The notes: generated from the letters alone by a model not told the origin. A stretch of DNA of 64,000 nt from Prinia subflava (GCF_021018805.1 NC_086257.1:20249193-20313192), one strand, 5' to 3'; counted from the first letter of the stretch, positions 49,593-59,709 are shown. Made by a program: numbers and translations.

Positions 49593-50157
49593 TGTCATGG
49601 TTTAACCCCCAGCAAGGGGCCCAGCCTCGCACAGCCACTCCCCCACAGCGAGAAGTGGGAGAGAATAGGAAAGTGAGAAAACCCGTGGCTGAGATAAAGC
49701 CAGTTTAACAGGTGAAGTAAAAGCTGTGCACGAAAGCAAAACCAAACACGGAATTCGTTCCCCACTTCCCATGAGCAGGCAGGTGTTCAGACAACCCCAG
49801 GAGAGCCTGGATCCATCACACCTAAAAATGGCTTGGGAAAATAAGCACCATCACTCCAGATGTCCCCTTTTTCTGCTTCCCCAGCTTTATGCTGGGCACA
49901 ACACTATTTAGTCTGGAATATTCCCTAGGTCACTGGGATCAGCCATCCCAACTCTGACCCTTCCAACTCCTTGTGCACCCCCAGCCCCCTCACTGGTGGG
50001 TGAGGAGCAGAAAAGGCCTTGGCTCTGTGCAAGCACTACTTAGTGCTAACCAATACATCCCTTTACTACCAACATCATTTCCAGCACAAATCCAAAGCAC
50101 AGCCCTGTTCCAGCTACTGGGAAGAAAATTAACTCTATCCCCAGCAAAACCAGCACA
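49593..50157 (-). mobile_element. Solo LTR of an avian endogenous retrovirus, with target-site duplication
   Basis: The element is bounded by TGTCATGGTTT and its inverted counterpart ...AACCAGCACA, and flanked by a perfect 5-bp duplication GCTGC (49,588-49,592 and 50,158-50,162). Internal blocks match a very common avian LTR type: GGAAGAAAATTAACTCTATC, AAGCACTACTTAGTGCTAAC and GGCTGAGATAAAGCCAGTTT. The 565-bp length and 5-bp duplication fit the ERVL-like class III group; the class is inference. No internal viral genes lie on either side, so it is a solo LTR left by recombination. It sits in the first large intron, in the same direction as the host gene. Confidence 0.9.
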
Positions 50158-50703
50158 GCTGCCTACAATTCCACTAAGCCTAAGAGTTGAAAGCATTGAC
50201 TGCTAAAGGCATGCAAAACTGAGCACAGGAAAAACCTCAGAACATTCCTGCTGGCTCTTCACCGCAGGAGATAATGCATTATAACACAGATTTCCCCCAA
50301 ATCTCTGCAGGATCTACAAATCCCTCCTTGCAAAACCTCCAATAATTCCCACACACACAGTATGTTCTGTTACCACCCTGTTGTATTCAGCAGTTTCCTA
50401 CAGCAGCCCAAGTGATCTCGTCTATGAAAGTTACTCAATGACAAAAGGATTTGGTTTTTTTTTAATTTCACCTTTCCTTCAGATTCTGAACTTCAACCCC
50501 CTTAATTCCCACAGTACTTTCATGGAAACTTGTAAGGAATCTTAGCAACTGGCATGTTGATTGAGTATTTAAAATGACCAAGACCTCCTAAAGCAGACAC
50601 TGAGTGTAACAAGATTTTTGCATTGCTAAAGAATTACTCGCCAACCCAACTTTTCAATCTTCAGTACAGTTAAAACAAATTCTTGTTTTAGAATTCTTTG
50701 TTT

Positions 50704-50770
50704 TGGGAGTTGGACTATATGATCTCCAGACATCTCTTCCAACCCTAACTATTTTGTGATTCTGTGATTC
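50704..50770 (+). mobile_element. CR1: CR1 LINE 3' terminus
   Basis: AGTTGGACTATATGATCTCC, CTTCCAACCCTAACTATTTT and the terminal TGTGATTCTGTGATTC repeat are the canonical CR1 3' end. Only about 65 bp remain, some 550 bp right of the solo LTR. Confidence 0.92.
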
Positions 50771-50794
50771 ATTGCTTCCAGGCATTTCAGACAT

Positions 50795-50822
50795 TTAAGA
50801 GTCTTCAGTTAAGAGTCTTCAG
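50795..50822. repeat. Perfect 14-bp tandem duplication
   Basis: TTAAGAGTCTTCAG is present twice head to tail, 25 bp beyond the CR1 3' terminus at 50,770. Probably replication slippage. Confidence 0.9.
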
Positions 50823-52274
50823 TCCATCAGTTCTGTTTTAATTTCAACAGTCTCCTGGGCTAACCATATTTTATTATTATTTTTTTATGTAGATGCAGGT
50901 ATTTAGATACAGAAAAAAATACTTTCATCATCTGTTGTGACTTGTATAGCACATGGACACATGTCCTCAATTAAGTTTTACTTAGGTAAATCTTAAAGGA
51001 AGAATACCACATTTGAATTTAAATTTTTCTTTGATCGATATCCAACCATAATGTGCAATAAATTACCCTCTTGCTGAAGATGCAGTTCTTATTTCTACTG
51101 CAAATGTGTCTGGCTCATATTTTAGCCACAGGATCTTGATATCCCACCATTTTCTGCTGCATCACAGAGTTTCTGTTCACAAGGTGCACACTTTAACACA
51201 GCAATCAAGTCCCTCCCCTCCCTTCTCTTTGGTAATATTTAACATATTGAGCTCTTAGAATTTCTCCCCCAGGAGCTATTTTCAACCCTTATTCATTCTT
51301 ATAGTTCTTCTCAGAAGTGTCTTTGACTCTAACATCCCGCTTGAAGTATGAACACCCAAACTTGACAGAAGGTTCTTGGTGTGATCTCATTAGTGCTAAA
51401 CACAAAGACACGGTACATTTCCTGCCCAGTAATATAGAAATTGGATCATACTGAAGCTTTTCTGCAAGTTCTCTCACATTAATCTGTATTTACATAGAAA
51501 ACAGTTAACTTGAGAAGCTAAAACAAGCAATCAAGAGAAAACTAAAGAACAGACCCAAAAATTCTACCAATTCAACTTCCCAGGTGACCATTGCATATAT
51601 CCCCCTCCCTACACATGTTTGGGAGACACGTCCCTCTAATTTTCAAGCAGAAAGCCCAGAACAACTGTGTGACTGCTGAATCCTTTGGCTCAGGATAAAG
51701 GTGGAATGCTGTGCTTAGTAATATATAGAGTTAATCAGTCTGAATTCGAAGTCAAGGCTTACTGAGGTCAACAGCCCATGTCAACAGGGTTGCATCATCG
51801 ATTTTCGACACAAGTAACAGTTCAGTACAAATAACAGCATATTTTCATTTTTATTCCGTTCCTGTACCTATTCTGTGCTTCAGACATCCATAAAGAACTG
51901 CAAGTTTGTACAAGAAACCAGAAGAAGCAGTGTTGGTGAACCTTCATTTGATTACTTCTTGACTATGTTTTCAGACACGCACGCAGTCCTGGCATTCTTT
52001 TCCTCTGCTAGATCCCAACTGACCAACAGATCCCATGGCAAGAAGATGTCTGAGAGAAAACAACTGCTCTCCTGCACTCAGCCTGGGCCATGACAGGCAT
52101 ACTTGATTATCAGTTTTTTGGAACTACACAGGTACTGGAGGATGAACAGTGACTTTTGCTGCTCCCCTGCACAGCAGCGTTAACCAGGCACACACAACTG
52201 GCAGACCCAGCAGATGCATGCCCGAGGAGGAACAAAGTGCTGTGATGCACATGTTGCTTTGCTTTCAACTGATG

Positions 52275-52565
52275 ACAGAATCACAGAACCTCCCAGGCTG
52301 GAAAAGGCCTCCAAGAACATCGAGTCCAACCATTAACTCAGCACTAAACTGTGTCCCCAAGTGTCACATTTACACACTTTTCAAATCCCTCCAGGGATGA
52401 GAACCCCACCACTCTCCTGAGCAGACTGTTCTAGTACTCAACAGCCTTTTTCTGTAAATGTTTTTTTCCCCAATATCCAATCTGAACCCCTTAGGCAGAA
52501 GCAGTTTCCTCTTGTCCTTTTGCTTGTTACTCAGGAGAAGAGACTGACCCCCCACCTGGCTAGAA
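52275..52565 (-). mobile_element. CR1: CR1 LINE fragment, about 290 bp
   Basis: GAATCACAGAACCTCCCAGG is followed by AAGAACATCGAGTCCAACCA and the CCCTCCAGGGATGAGAACCC and CAATCTGAACCCC blocks typical of CR1. It is 5'-truncated and lies in the first large intron. Confidence 0.92.
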
Positions 52566-52569
52566 ACTC

Positions 52570-54290
52570 TTTTCTCGGTCAGAACACTGAGTTACTGGAG
52601 GCAATTTCCACATCAGTATCTGCTCTGTATGCCACAGCTGGAGATAATACCTATTTCATAGTTGGATTAATTGCAAACTGAAGCATGATGTGCACAAAAA
52701 TGCAAAACAGGATCCCAGTCCTACTAAGTTTTCATTTAGACCCATCTATCAATGACGTCCTCATATTACATAGTATACTCCTAATGAACTCATTTATAAA
52801 TGTAGCTATAATGCATGTGTCTAAATACCAAAGCAAACATCACAGGGGGAGACAGTTAAAAAAGAAGAAAAAGAACAGAACAGAAAAGAACAGCATAGCA
52901 CTGCCCAAGCTGCATTTAAGCAATTCTATACTGAAGGAACACTGGCCTGGCCAACAAAATTATGTTTAGAGTAGATTCAGAGCCACTGAAAAAGTCTGAG
53001 GACGATTACATGTGAATCGGGAAGAACTTCTGAAATAAATCTGTTTATTAATGGGGATATAAAGCACTTTGAAAGTCGATTTTTGTCTAGTTTGTATTCA
53101 TACCCTGAGGTTATTTAAGAAACAGGAAAAAATAATGCAGGTATGTACCACAGCAGTGACAAGCAGAGTTCAGCTATGAAGATTAACAGAGCGGGAAGTC
53201 ATATGATCCAGCATGACCATGGGAGCTGCTACCAAAAAACTGCAGCTTGTGACATGCATGTGAACCACGAGCATCCTTCTATTAACTTGGACAATTCTGA
53301 CTTTCTTCCCATTTAAACTTTATTTTCTGCTTTAGACAAACAACCCAGACCCAACTCTTCAATGCAAAAAAACAGTTTTCCATTATCACAAAAAAAGTAT
53401 TGCTTCTTTATCAGACAATGTGACCTGTTAGTATCGTTTCAGCCAGCATCATCAGCCATGTAAAACTCTCAATTTTAGGGATGTGAAAAAAAAAAAAACA
53501 ACTCTGCTAAGTTTAGACAGATACCGAAGTCAAGAAATATCTGATGAAACTTGGAAAAAAGTGTGTTTCTCAGGGATAATTTATTGTTTTTTAGTGAAAA
53601 TGTGTGTGTAGCTCTAGAGTTTCTAATTTAAAAAACTCCAGCTGAAAATAAACCTGCTAAAGGTAACCTGCACCAGATCGTTCTTTGGCTTGTTTCAGGT
53701 GATTAACTTTATAGTAGATCATCATACAGTTAAGACATCTACTAGGAATGTGATCCATGACCAAAATTCAGAAGACACTCTTTAGTATTTTGATGATAGC
53801 AGAGATAAAAGCTGCATTATGGATGTACTGGGACTCATACAAGAGCTCTTTAGATTAAAGTTCTAAAAATACATACAGAATTGCTTGATATATAGGACTG
53901 GCATCGTTACAGTCTCAGTCATCTAATGCTTTCCATATGCTAACCACTGAACAAATAAATTTGCCTGTAAATGCAAAAAATACATACCAAGTAATAAATA
54001 ACCCAAGATGAAACAGGCTGTTCATATCAGGGTTAAAAATCTAAATTCTTTATTTCTTCCCCGAGTATTTCTGTCCTGATGACTCAGCAACATTGCTGTA
54101 AGTTTCAGCTGAAGTCAGCGAGATGCCTCAGTGCTGTTTTGCAAATGTCAACTCCACGCTCGTTACGGAGTTTGTTTTAATTCCAATTTTGAGGCCATCT
54201 CAGTTTCAGCAGACAAATACCTGCTAAAGTCAAGGAACTCTGCATGGATGGAGAAACCAAGACACTGAGCATCACAGAGAAGGGCGACAA
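52570..54290. other. First large intron, right part
   Basis: AT-rich, with A runs at 53,487 and a few CA-rich stretches. Nothing recognised until the CpG island begins. Confidence 0.5.
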
Positions 54291-54607
54291 TGACAATGTT
54301 GTCCTAGAAGGAAACTTGCGAGATGGCCCGGGTGCGTTCCCGGTGCACACCCCAAATCCCGAGGGGAGCGCGTCCTGTCATCCCGCCGGCTGCGCTCACG
54401 GCTGGCAGCGAGTTTGCAACCTGTGCTCACCGTGCCTTGGGGGCTCTGCTTCAACACATAAAAGGCGCTAACACACCGCTCAGTTTCTAAACTCAGGCGA
54501 CACTCGTGTCCCGTTTCTCGGCGAACAGAAAGCAAAGAGCAGAACACGGAGCAGCAGAGGGAAGCAGGGATGGGGAGAGAGCGGGACCATCCGCACGGCG
54601 CATTTAC

Positions 54608-54665
54608 CTGTCCTAGCCCAAACCCAGCCCGGAGCCCCCGGAGGAGCCACCGCAGATCCTTTCAT
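54608..54665 (-). CDS. Exon 1 (coding part) of the minus-strand gene
   Basis: The ATG at 54,665-54,663 has G at -3 and A at +4. It opens 19 codons (MKGSAVAPPGAPGWVWART) and ends with one spare base at the donor ACAG|GTAAATG, whose GT is at 54,607-54,606. The Ala/Pro/Gly-rich start and the position inside the CpG island fit a first exon. The spare G joins the AT that opens the 39.3 kb exon to make GAT. Upstream (rightward) the 5' UTR would run at once into a 64-nt T tract, so transcription may start very close to the ATG or beyond the tract. An upstream non-coding exon, or a different start codon, remains possible. Confidence 0.55.
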
Positions 54666-54691
54666 TTCACCGAGTTCTGAGTTACTTTTAG

Positions 54692-54755
54692 AAAAAAAAA
54701 AAAAAAAAAAAAAAGAAAAAAGAAAAAAAAAAAGAAAAAAAAAAAAAAAGAAAAA
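54692..54755. repeat. 64-nt A tract between two divergent start codons
   Basis: Sixty A and four G (G at 54,715, 54,722, 54,734 and 54,750). Poly(dA:dT) tracts are known to disfavour nucleosomes. This one fills most of the 95-bp gap between the two start codons. It reads as a T tract in the presumed 5' UTR or core promoter of the minus-strand gene. Length in the source assembly may be unreliable. Confidence 0.9.
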
Positions 54756-54760
54756 CACGC

Positions 54761-54819
54761 ATGGAGCTGACCGAGTTCGCCTCGGCGCTGACAGCCGGGC
54801 TCCGCTGTCAGGAGTCGGG
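54761..54819 (+). CDS. Candidate exon 1 of a two-exon plus-strand gene
   Basis: The ATG in CACGCATGG has a weak -3 base and a good +4 G. It opens 19 codons (MELTEFASALTAGLRCQES) and leaves GG at the donor TCGGG|GTGAGG. Unspliced, the frame stops one codon later at TGA, as expected for a first exon. GG plus A from the 58.6 kb exon makes Gly and keeps the frame. Position in the CpG island supports it. I do not recognise the peptide, and intermediate exons are possible. Confidence 0.48.
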
Positions 54820-54858
54820 GTGAGGAGCCCGGGGATCCCGCCCGCCCGCCCGAGCCGG

Positions 54859-55042
54859 GGTTACCTGCGCTGCCCGCCCGGTGCCCCGCGGTACCTGCGC
54901 TGTGACCGGCGGTACCTGCGCTGCCCTGCCCGGTGCCCCGCGGTACCTGCTCCGTGCCCCGCGGTACCTGCGCTGCCCTGCCCGGTGCCCCGCGGTACCT
55001 GCTCCGTGCCCCGCGGTACCTGCGCTGCCCTGCCCGGTGCCC
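54859..55042. repeat. GC-rich minisatellite with 31+21 bp higher-order units
   Basis: A 31-bp unit (GTACCTGCGCTGCCCTGCCC...) alternates with a 21-bp unit (GTACCTGCTCCGTGCCCCGCG). The 52-bp pair occurs twice (54,912-54,963 and 54,964-55,015) and is followed by a partial 31-bp unit. Older diverged units lie to the left. GTACCTG occurs six times, and once as TTACCTG. The long frames across it on both strands are products of the repeat. Confidence 0.88.
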
Positions 55043-55214
55043 GGCGCCGCACGGCCCGGCCCGGCCCGCCCAGGGAGTTTTCAGCAGCCGTAAAGCGGAG
55101 CGCGCCCGGCCCCGGCCGTGAGGGGCCACCCCGGGGAGCGCCCGCGGGGCCGCGCCGGAGCCGCCGAGCCCCGAGCGCCGCCGGGACGGGACGGGAGGAG
55201 ATTCACGGCACCGC

Positions 55215-55605
55215 GGAATGGTTGGGGTGTAAAGAGCATCTTGTTACAACTCCAGTGCCGTGGGCAGGGACACCTTCCGCTAGAGCAGGGAGCGCAAAGC
55301 TCTGTCCAGCCCGGCACTGAGCGCTGCCAGGGATGGAGCAGCCGCGGCTGATGTGGGCAACCTGTGCCAGGGCCTCACCGCCCGCACAGGGAAGAGTTTC
55401 CTTCATATACCTAATCTAGGTCTGCCCTCTCTCCAGCGAAAGCTGTTCTCCTTCGTCACATCATCCCGTCCCTTGTTGAAAGCCCTCTCCAGCTCTCTGT
55501 TAGCTCCTTTAGAAGGGGCTCTGAAGATTCCTTGGAGTTTTCTCATCTCCAGGCTGAACAACCCCAACTCTCTCAGCCTTTTGTACCGTTGGACAGATAC
55601 CGGTG
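55215..55605 (-). mobile_element. CR1: CR1 LINE fragment at the edge of the CpG island
   Basis: The copy begins GAATGGTTGGGG, then CCGTGGGCAGGGACACCTTC, GGGCAACCTGTGCCAGGGCC, and ends with TCCAGGCTGAACAACCCCAA and CTCTCAGCCTTTTGT. About 390 bp are present. The extreme 3' repeat is missing or diverged. Its CpG content is higher than in other copies here, so it may share the unmethylated state of the island. Confidence 0.92.
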
Positions 55606-55773
55606 GCGTTCAAGCCTTGTTTTACATTTTTTGGAGGGGATAATTTCTGATCTGCAGCTTTTTGTGCCTGTACAAGTTTCACCTGGGCAGGCCCGGAGCT
55701 GGGAGGGGAGAGGAGCTGAGCGCAACCGGGGCCGGGCAGGACCCACGGCCGGGACATCCCTGCGGATCTCCGC

Positions 55774-55815
55774 GGGACTGAATAAATCAATCCCGGGACT
55801 GAATAAATCAATCCC
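55774..55815. repeat. Perfect 21-bp tandem duplication
   Basis: GGGACTGAATAAATCAATCCC occurs at 55,774-55,794 and again at 55,795-55,815 without mismatch. Each unit is an imperfect palindrome at its ends (GGGA...TCCC) and contains AATAAA on the plus strand. Confidence 0.95.
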
Positions 55816-55819
55816 AGCA

Positions 55820-58580
55820 CTGCGGGCACGCCGAGACCAACTGCAGAAGGATGCTTCTGTAGGTGTCTGAACTGGTGCAATTACACTGCTTTCACAAAGC
55901 CTATTAACAGGTGAACTTTTATCTGGAATGCACTGCCATTACAATACTGTCTCCGTAATAAAACAAACATCCCCGACCCAGATTAATGACTTATTTCTGC
56001 TTGGAAGCATGTTGCTGTTAATTCTGTCCCTAAATCTACAATTTGTCCTGTAATCCCGGATGCTACCACACAAGGTACAAGGCTCAGCTGTTCAACAAAG
56101 GCAGGAGAAGGATCGCCCTGATAAATTACACTGGCTGAAGTCAGGGTTAGTATTGTTTACCCTAAGGGAATTACTGATAGAAATGTTCATTATAAAAAGG
56201 AGAAATATGTCCAGCCGCATTTCCCAGAAAGACATTTATGAAAGAAAGGAAAAATAATAAATTAAAATGTTTTCCCTACTGAATAAAAACTACTGTTGAA
56301 ATAAAGGCATCTTAGCCCAGCAGCTGCTGCAGAAAAGGCAGAAAACAAAGTCTTCCAGAAGTCTTGCAGACATATGGCGCACATATAAGCAGACAGAAAA
56401 GCAAATTTCAAGCATTTATACTAGAAGTGGCTTCTGCTAATAAAGTATTAATGGGAAAGTCTGGCTGGACTGCCATAGCTCTGAAAACAATTTTAGAAAA
56501 AAACACCAATGTAGTCACTGAAGAGCAGGTGAACTAATCTACAGTCCTCATTAATAAAGTACTTTTTTCAACATTAAGCAGAAGTAAAACAGCTGCAGGT
56601 ATACTTTTCTTGCCCAAAGAAATCTATCAGGCTTGTAGGTGTACAAATGCACTTACTCAAAGCATGATTCATCAGTTTTTATCCACATTTTTTTGTCTCC
56701 TTCAATAACATGTTATAACTCTGCTCTTTCCTCCATTCTTCTCTTTTCTATACCACCCCCAGGTACCAGCTGTGGCTATAGACTGGTTTTGTTAGTTGTT
56801 GGAATTCTGGAAAAGCCAGAACTGTCACAGTTAGTCACCCTAGACTTGAGGGTTTTGTGCTGTGTAGCTTAAGCCTCTCATGCCCATTCCATGAGAAAGG
56901 CTGAAGTTTAAGACAGATTTCCCACCAGCACAGTTTCCCAGTTCGTTGTTTCAGCTGTGGACTACTTCTGGATAGTCCCAAGCTTGGCACAAGCGTGAGC
57001 TGACACTGCAGCAGAGAAATCTTCTCCAAAGGCAAAGTGCACCGGCTACAACTCCACGTGCTTTCACACAGGGCTCCAAAATCATCAGGAGTTTGTTAGG
57101 AAAGCTGTTTGAAGTCTCGTGACTCTGCTGCATCCTAGTCAGAAATTCCTGCACAAGTCTCTTAATTACTAGGCAATAGCCAAAAGTCAGTAAAATACAA
57201 AATTCCATTAACTTTTTGCTAAAACTAGGCGAGCTTTGCTGCCCAGACCCTTGTCTTCCTGGTGCTGCTGTAAGAATTCCACCCTTCCCCTGACATTTTG
57301 GGATTGGCCTCATCACAGATCACAGGCAGAGAGCATTTGCTTACCACAGTACAGAGGACCAAAGGGAAAATTTGTCAGGGATATCTGGCAGGGATATTTT
57401 TTTTTTATACTGAATCATGACCACACACTATTGAAGTGAGTCACAAAAAAAAAAAAATCTAGTGGGGCCCCAACATTCAGGGAAACTGAAATAGATTTAC
57501 ACTGAAGAAAAGCAATTACATTTTGCAAAAACTTATTGTGACCTGACTAGAAAAGGACATGCAAGATAATCGAATACAGACTTAAAACCTTCCCTAAAAC
57601 TTTTCTGAAAGGAAACAGTGCATGAAAACTGTACGTCCATAGAACGCTTCAGTATTGGCACACATCTTATCAAAAATATATCAGGTAGTTTGGAAATGGG
57701 CAGGGAAAGATGGGAAAATTGATTAAGTTTAAAGAGACTTCACTGACTTGAGATACTGGATAAGGCAGTTTCTTAGGTTTTGCTTTACAGAAAGTCTAGC
57801 ATAGAATCATAGAATAACTTGAGTTGGAAGAGACTCACAAAGATCATCGAGTCCAGCTCCTGGTTAGGTTGAAAGGAATCCGTGTGATGGTTGTAACTCC
57901 TGACTTTCGATGGCTATATATAAGAATAAGTTTGCTTTTCTTCTGTAGGTGAAAGTTGGGTTGGTTTGTTTCTTTTTGTATTTTTACCAGCCTGCAAAGT
58001 GATTGAGCTTTAGGCATTCTGTGCAGCAGAAGTGCCACCTCGTGGCTCCCGTAATCCTTGCTGGGTTTGATGCTGCTTTTTGGGGTTAGATTCGATTTAC
58101 TAACAGAAGAATGTAATTTTAGAGAGAGTTCAGTCTACGACCCATGTAAGAAAGACCCTACCTGGTTGCCACGCTGGTGGACTGACACTATGAAGGGTGA
58201 TGTCCTCTCCCTTGCTGGAGGACACCGATCACTATAGTTGACAGTACTATTTATTCCAGTGCAGGAGAAGGAGAGCATTAAAACTGGCATTTTAAAGGTC
58301 TGAAAGGGACCTACAGTCCTGCCCCTTATCGCCCATTCCCGCAGCATTTAATCAAGGAAGGTACTGAGACCAAGACTGGCAGGCATGCCTGGAATGTCAA
58401 GTCCTGCTTCTTTACACAGGCTAAAGGCACCACACATTTAAATAACAGAAGCCCCACTTGAGGAAACAAGAAATTAAATACCTTTAAAACCATCTGCTAA
58501 ATGCAGTTTGAAAGTCTAAAATTCCTTTTTATGGGCAGTCTCTGCCTTTTATACTGAAAAATTAATTGGATATATGTATT
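55820..58580. other. Intron of the candidate plus-strand gene
   Basis: AT-rich. It contains the short CR1 terminus at 57.8 kb and an A13 run at 57,446. I found no further exon that preserves phase between the two plus-strand exons. Confidence 0.45.
57800..57863 (-). mobile_element. CR1: CR1 LINE 3' terminus
   Basis: ATAGAATCATAGAATAACTT, GAGTTGGAAGAGACTC and GATCATCGAGTCCAGCTCC form the reversed CR1 3' end. Very short copy, in the intron of the plus-strand gene. Confidence 0.92.
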
Positions 58581-58586
58581 TTACAG

Positions 58587-58875
58587 AACAAACCCACGAT
58601 TCAGCAAGAAAATTAATGAAATGAAGAGACAGTTGGAGCTGCTGCCAAGAACAGTCATTTCAGACCTAGCAACCTTGGAAAATGACCTTTTAAATAATGA
58701 ATTTGGAAAAATAACACTACAAAGCAACAAAAATGAGCATTACCTACCTATAAAGTCTGCTAATACTGGTAGCTGCCAAAGAATAGAGACATTGAATGGA
58801 TCATGGAAACTCACTGGAGCTGATGCTCCTGTATCAGGCATCCTAGGTGTTGAACTACCTCAATGCACCTCCTAA
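58587..58875 (+). CDS. Terminal coding exon of the plus-strand gene
   Basis: After the acceptor ATATATGTATTTTACAG, one base completes Gly and 95 codons run to TAA at 58,873. The N-terminal part (TNPRFSKKINEMKRQLELLP, then RTVISDLATLENDLLNNEFG) has heptad-like hydrophobic spacing and is probably a short coiled coil. The rest is polar and ends PQCTS. With exon 1 this gives about 115 residues. I do not recognise the family. A small helical subunit of a larger complex would fit, but that is inference. Confidence 0.55.
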
Positions 58876-59490
58876 GGCAACTCCAGGTTAGCTCAGGGTC
58901 TGTTGCTACCCCTGTACAATCAAGTTCTCTGATCCAGAGGACAAGAGTGTACAGCCTTTAGAAAGTGAGAAGATAACAAAAATTAGGCCTAGAAGGGTGA
59001 CCATGGCTTCCCCAAGTACTTAGGAAAGGATAACTAAACATGGAGGAATGCGACATACTTAGACAAGCCATTAATTATTCATCATCCCGTAAGCAGTGAA
59101 ATACCTCCCTAAAAATGGCTTTTAAGCAGACATGCTTTACACAATTGGGAGAATGTCTGATTCACGTTCAAGTGCTGTTTAAGTAGTGCATAGTGATGCA
59201 AAAGAACTTCTGTGGTTCTGCAGTGCATCTGAAGTTTTTCTAGTCCTTGATCCACACCTTACAAAGAATAACTAGCAAAAGCAGGAAATTCTAATTTTTG
59301 TCCAAGCTTAAACTAGAGCATGATTATTTTTCTGTTGGAGTTACTCCATACTGAATCGCATTTTCTTTTAACTTTGAAATCTATCATATTGAAATGAGAT
59401 GGAAGTTCTATTTCTTCTCAAAGCTTTCCTGCAGTGGGTTCTCCCTGCCTTTCCCCTCCTACTCAATAAAGCTGTATCCTTAAACTGCAC
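58876..59490 (+). other. Probable 3' UTR of the plus-strand gene
   Basis: About 0.6 kb of AT-rich non-coding sequence runs from the stop codon to just past an AATAAA. A CR1 fragment starts some 45 bp beyond. No conserved element is recognised inside it. Confidence 0.45.
59465..59470 (+). terminator. Poly(A) signal AATAAA
   Basis: A canonical hexamer lies 590 bp after the stop codon at 58,875, in CTACTCAATAAAGCTG, and is the best candidate for the end of the plus-strand gene. The T/GT-rich element downstream is weak. Confidence 0.5.
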
Positions 59491-59534
59491 AGCGTAGTTC
59501 CCCAAATTCTGTGCAGCTCTCTTGGTACTGCAAG

Positions 59535-59705
59535 GGGCTTTAAATGTCTCCTAGAACCTTTTCAGGCTGAACCCCAACTTTGCCTGACACCGTAAGAGAG
59601 ATGCTCCAGGCCCTGATCTTTGTGAGACTCACTTCAGCAGGTCCAAATCATCCTTATCTTGGGGGCCCTAGAGCTGGACACAGCACTCAGAGAATCCCAG
59701 ACCCA
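59535..59705 (-). mobile_element. CR1: CR1 LINE internal fragment
   Basis: TTCAGGCTGAACCCCAACTT, AGAGATGCTCCAGGCCCTGA and GGGGGCCCTAGAGCTGGACA match the CR1 region just upstream of the 3' UTR. Both ends are truncated. It lies just downstream of the plus-strand poly(A) signal. Confidence 0.88.
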
Positions 59706-59709
59706 CTCA

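Larger units (their letters stand above)
1..54665 (-). other. Body of an unidentified multi-exon protein gene (5' part; continues beyond the left edge)
   Basis: Seen: 22 minus-strand segments bounded by AG and GT and open in a single frame. Most neighbours join in phase. Joined blocks are 54,665-26,678 (8 exons), 25,639-19,970 (5), 15,629-14,996 (2) and 12,667-682 (7). Phase breaks at 26.7/25.6 kb, 20.0/15.6 kb and 15.0/12.6 kb show that at least one exon per gap is missing or mis-bounded. The pieces total about 537 codons with no stop, and the last exon ends on a donor, so the protein continues past the window. Exons are small (13-261 bp) and introns run from 0.17 to over 15 kb. The sequence is rich in Leu, Ser, Lys and Glu, with amphipathic helical stretches, and I see no catalytic motif. 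I do not recognise the family. The gene as a whole is well supported; individual small exons are less so. Confidence 0.7.
54300..55350. promoter_or_regulatory. CpG island, probable divergent promoter
   Basis: CpG dinucleotides are frequent from about 54,300 to 55,350, against near absence elsewhere in the window. The minus-strand gene opens leftward from 54,665 and a plus-strand start codon lies at 54,761. Between them is an A tract. No TATA box is evident on either side, which is usual for CpG-island promoters. The right half is occupied by a minisatellite and the 3' end of a CR1 copy. Confidence 0.65.

Noticed and set aside
54662..55320. 155- and 166-codon frames across the CpG island
   Set aside because: They are translations of the GC-rich minisatellite and, for the minus-strand frame, the T tract. 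Their repeat peptides follow the DNA repeat.
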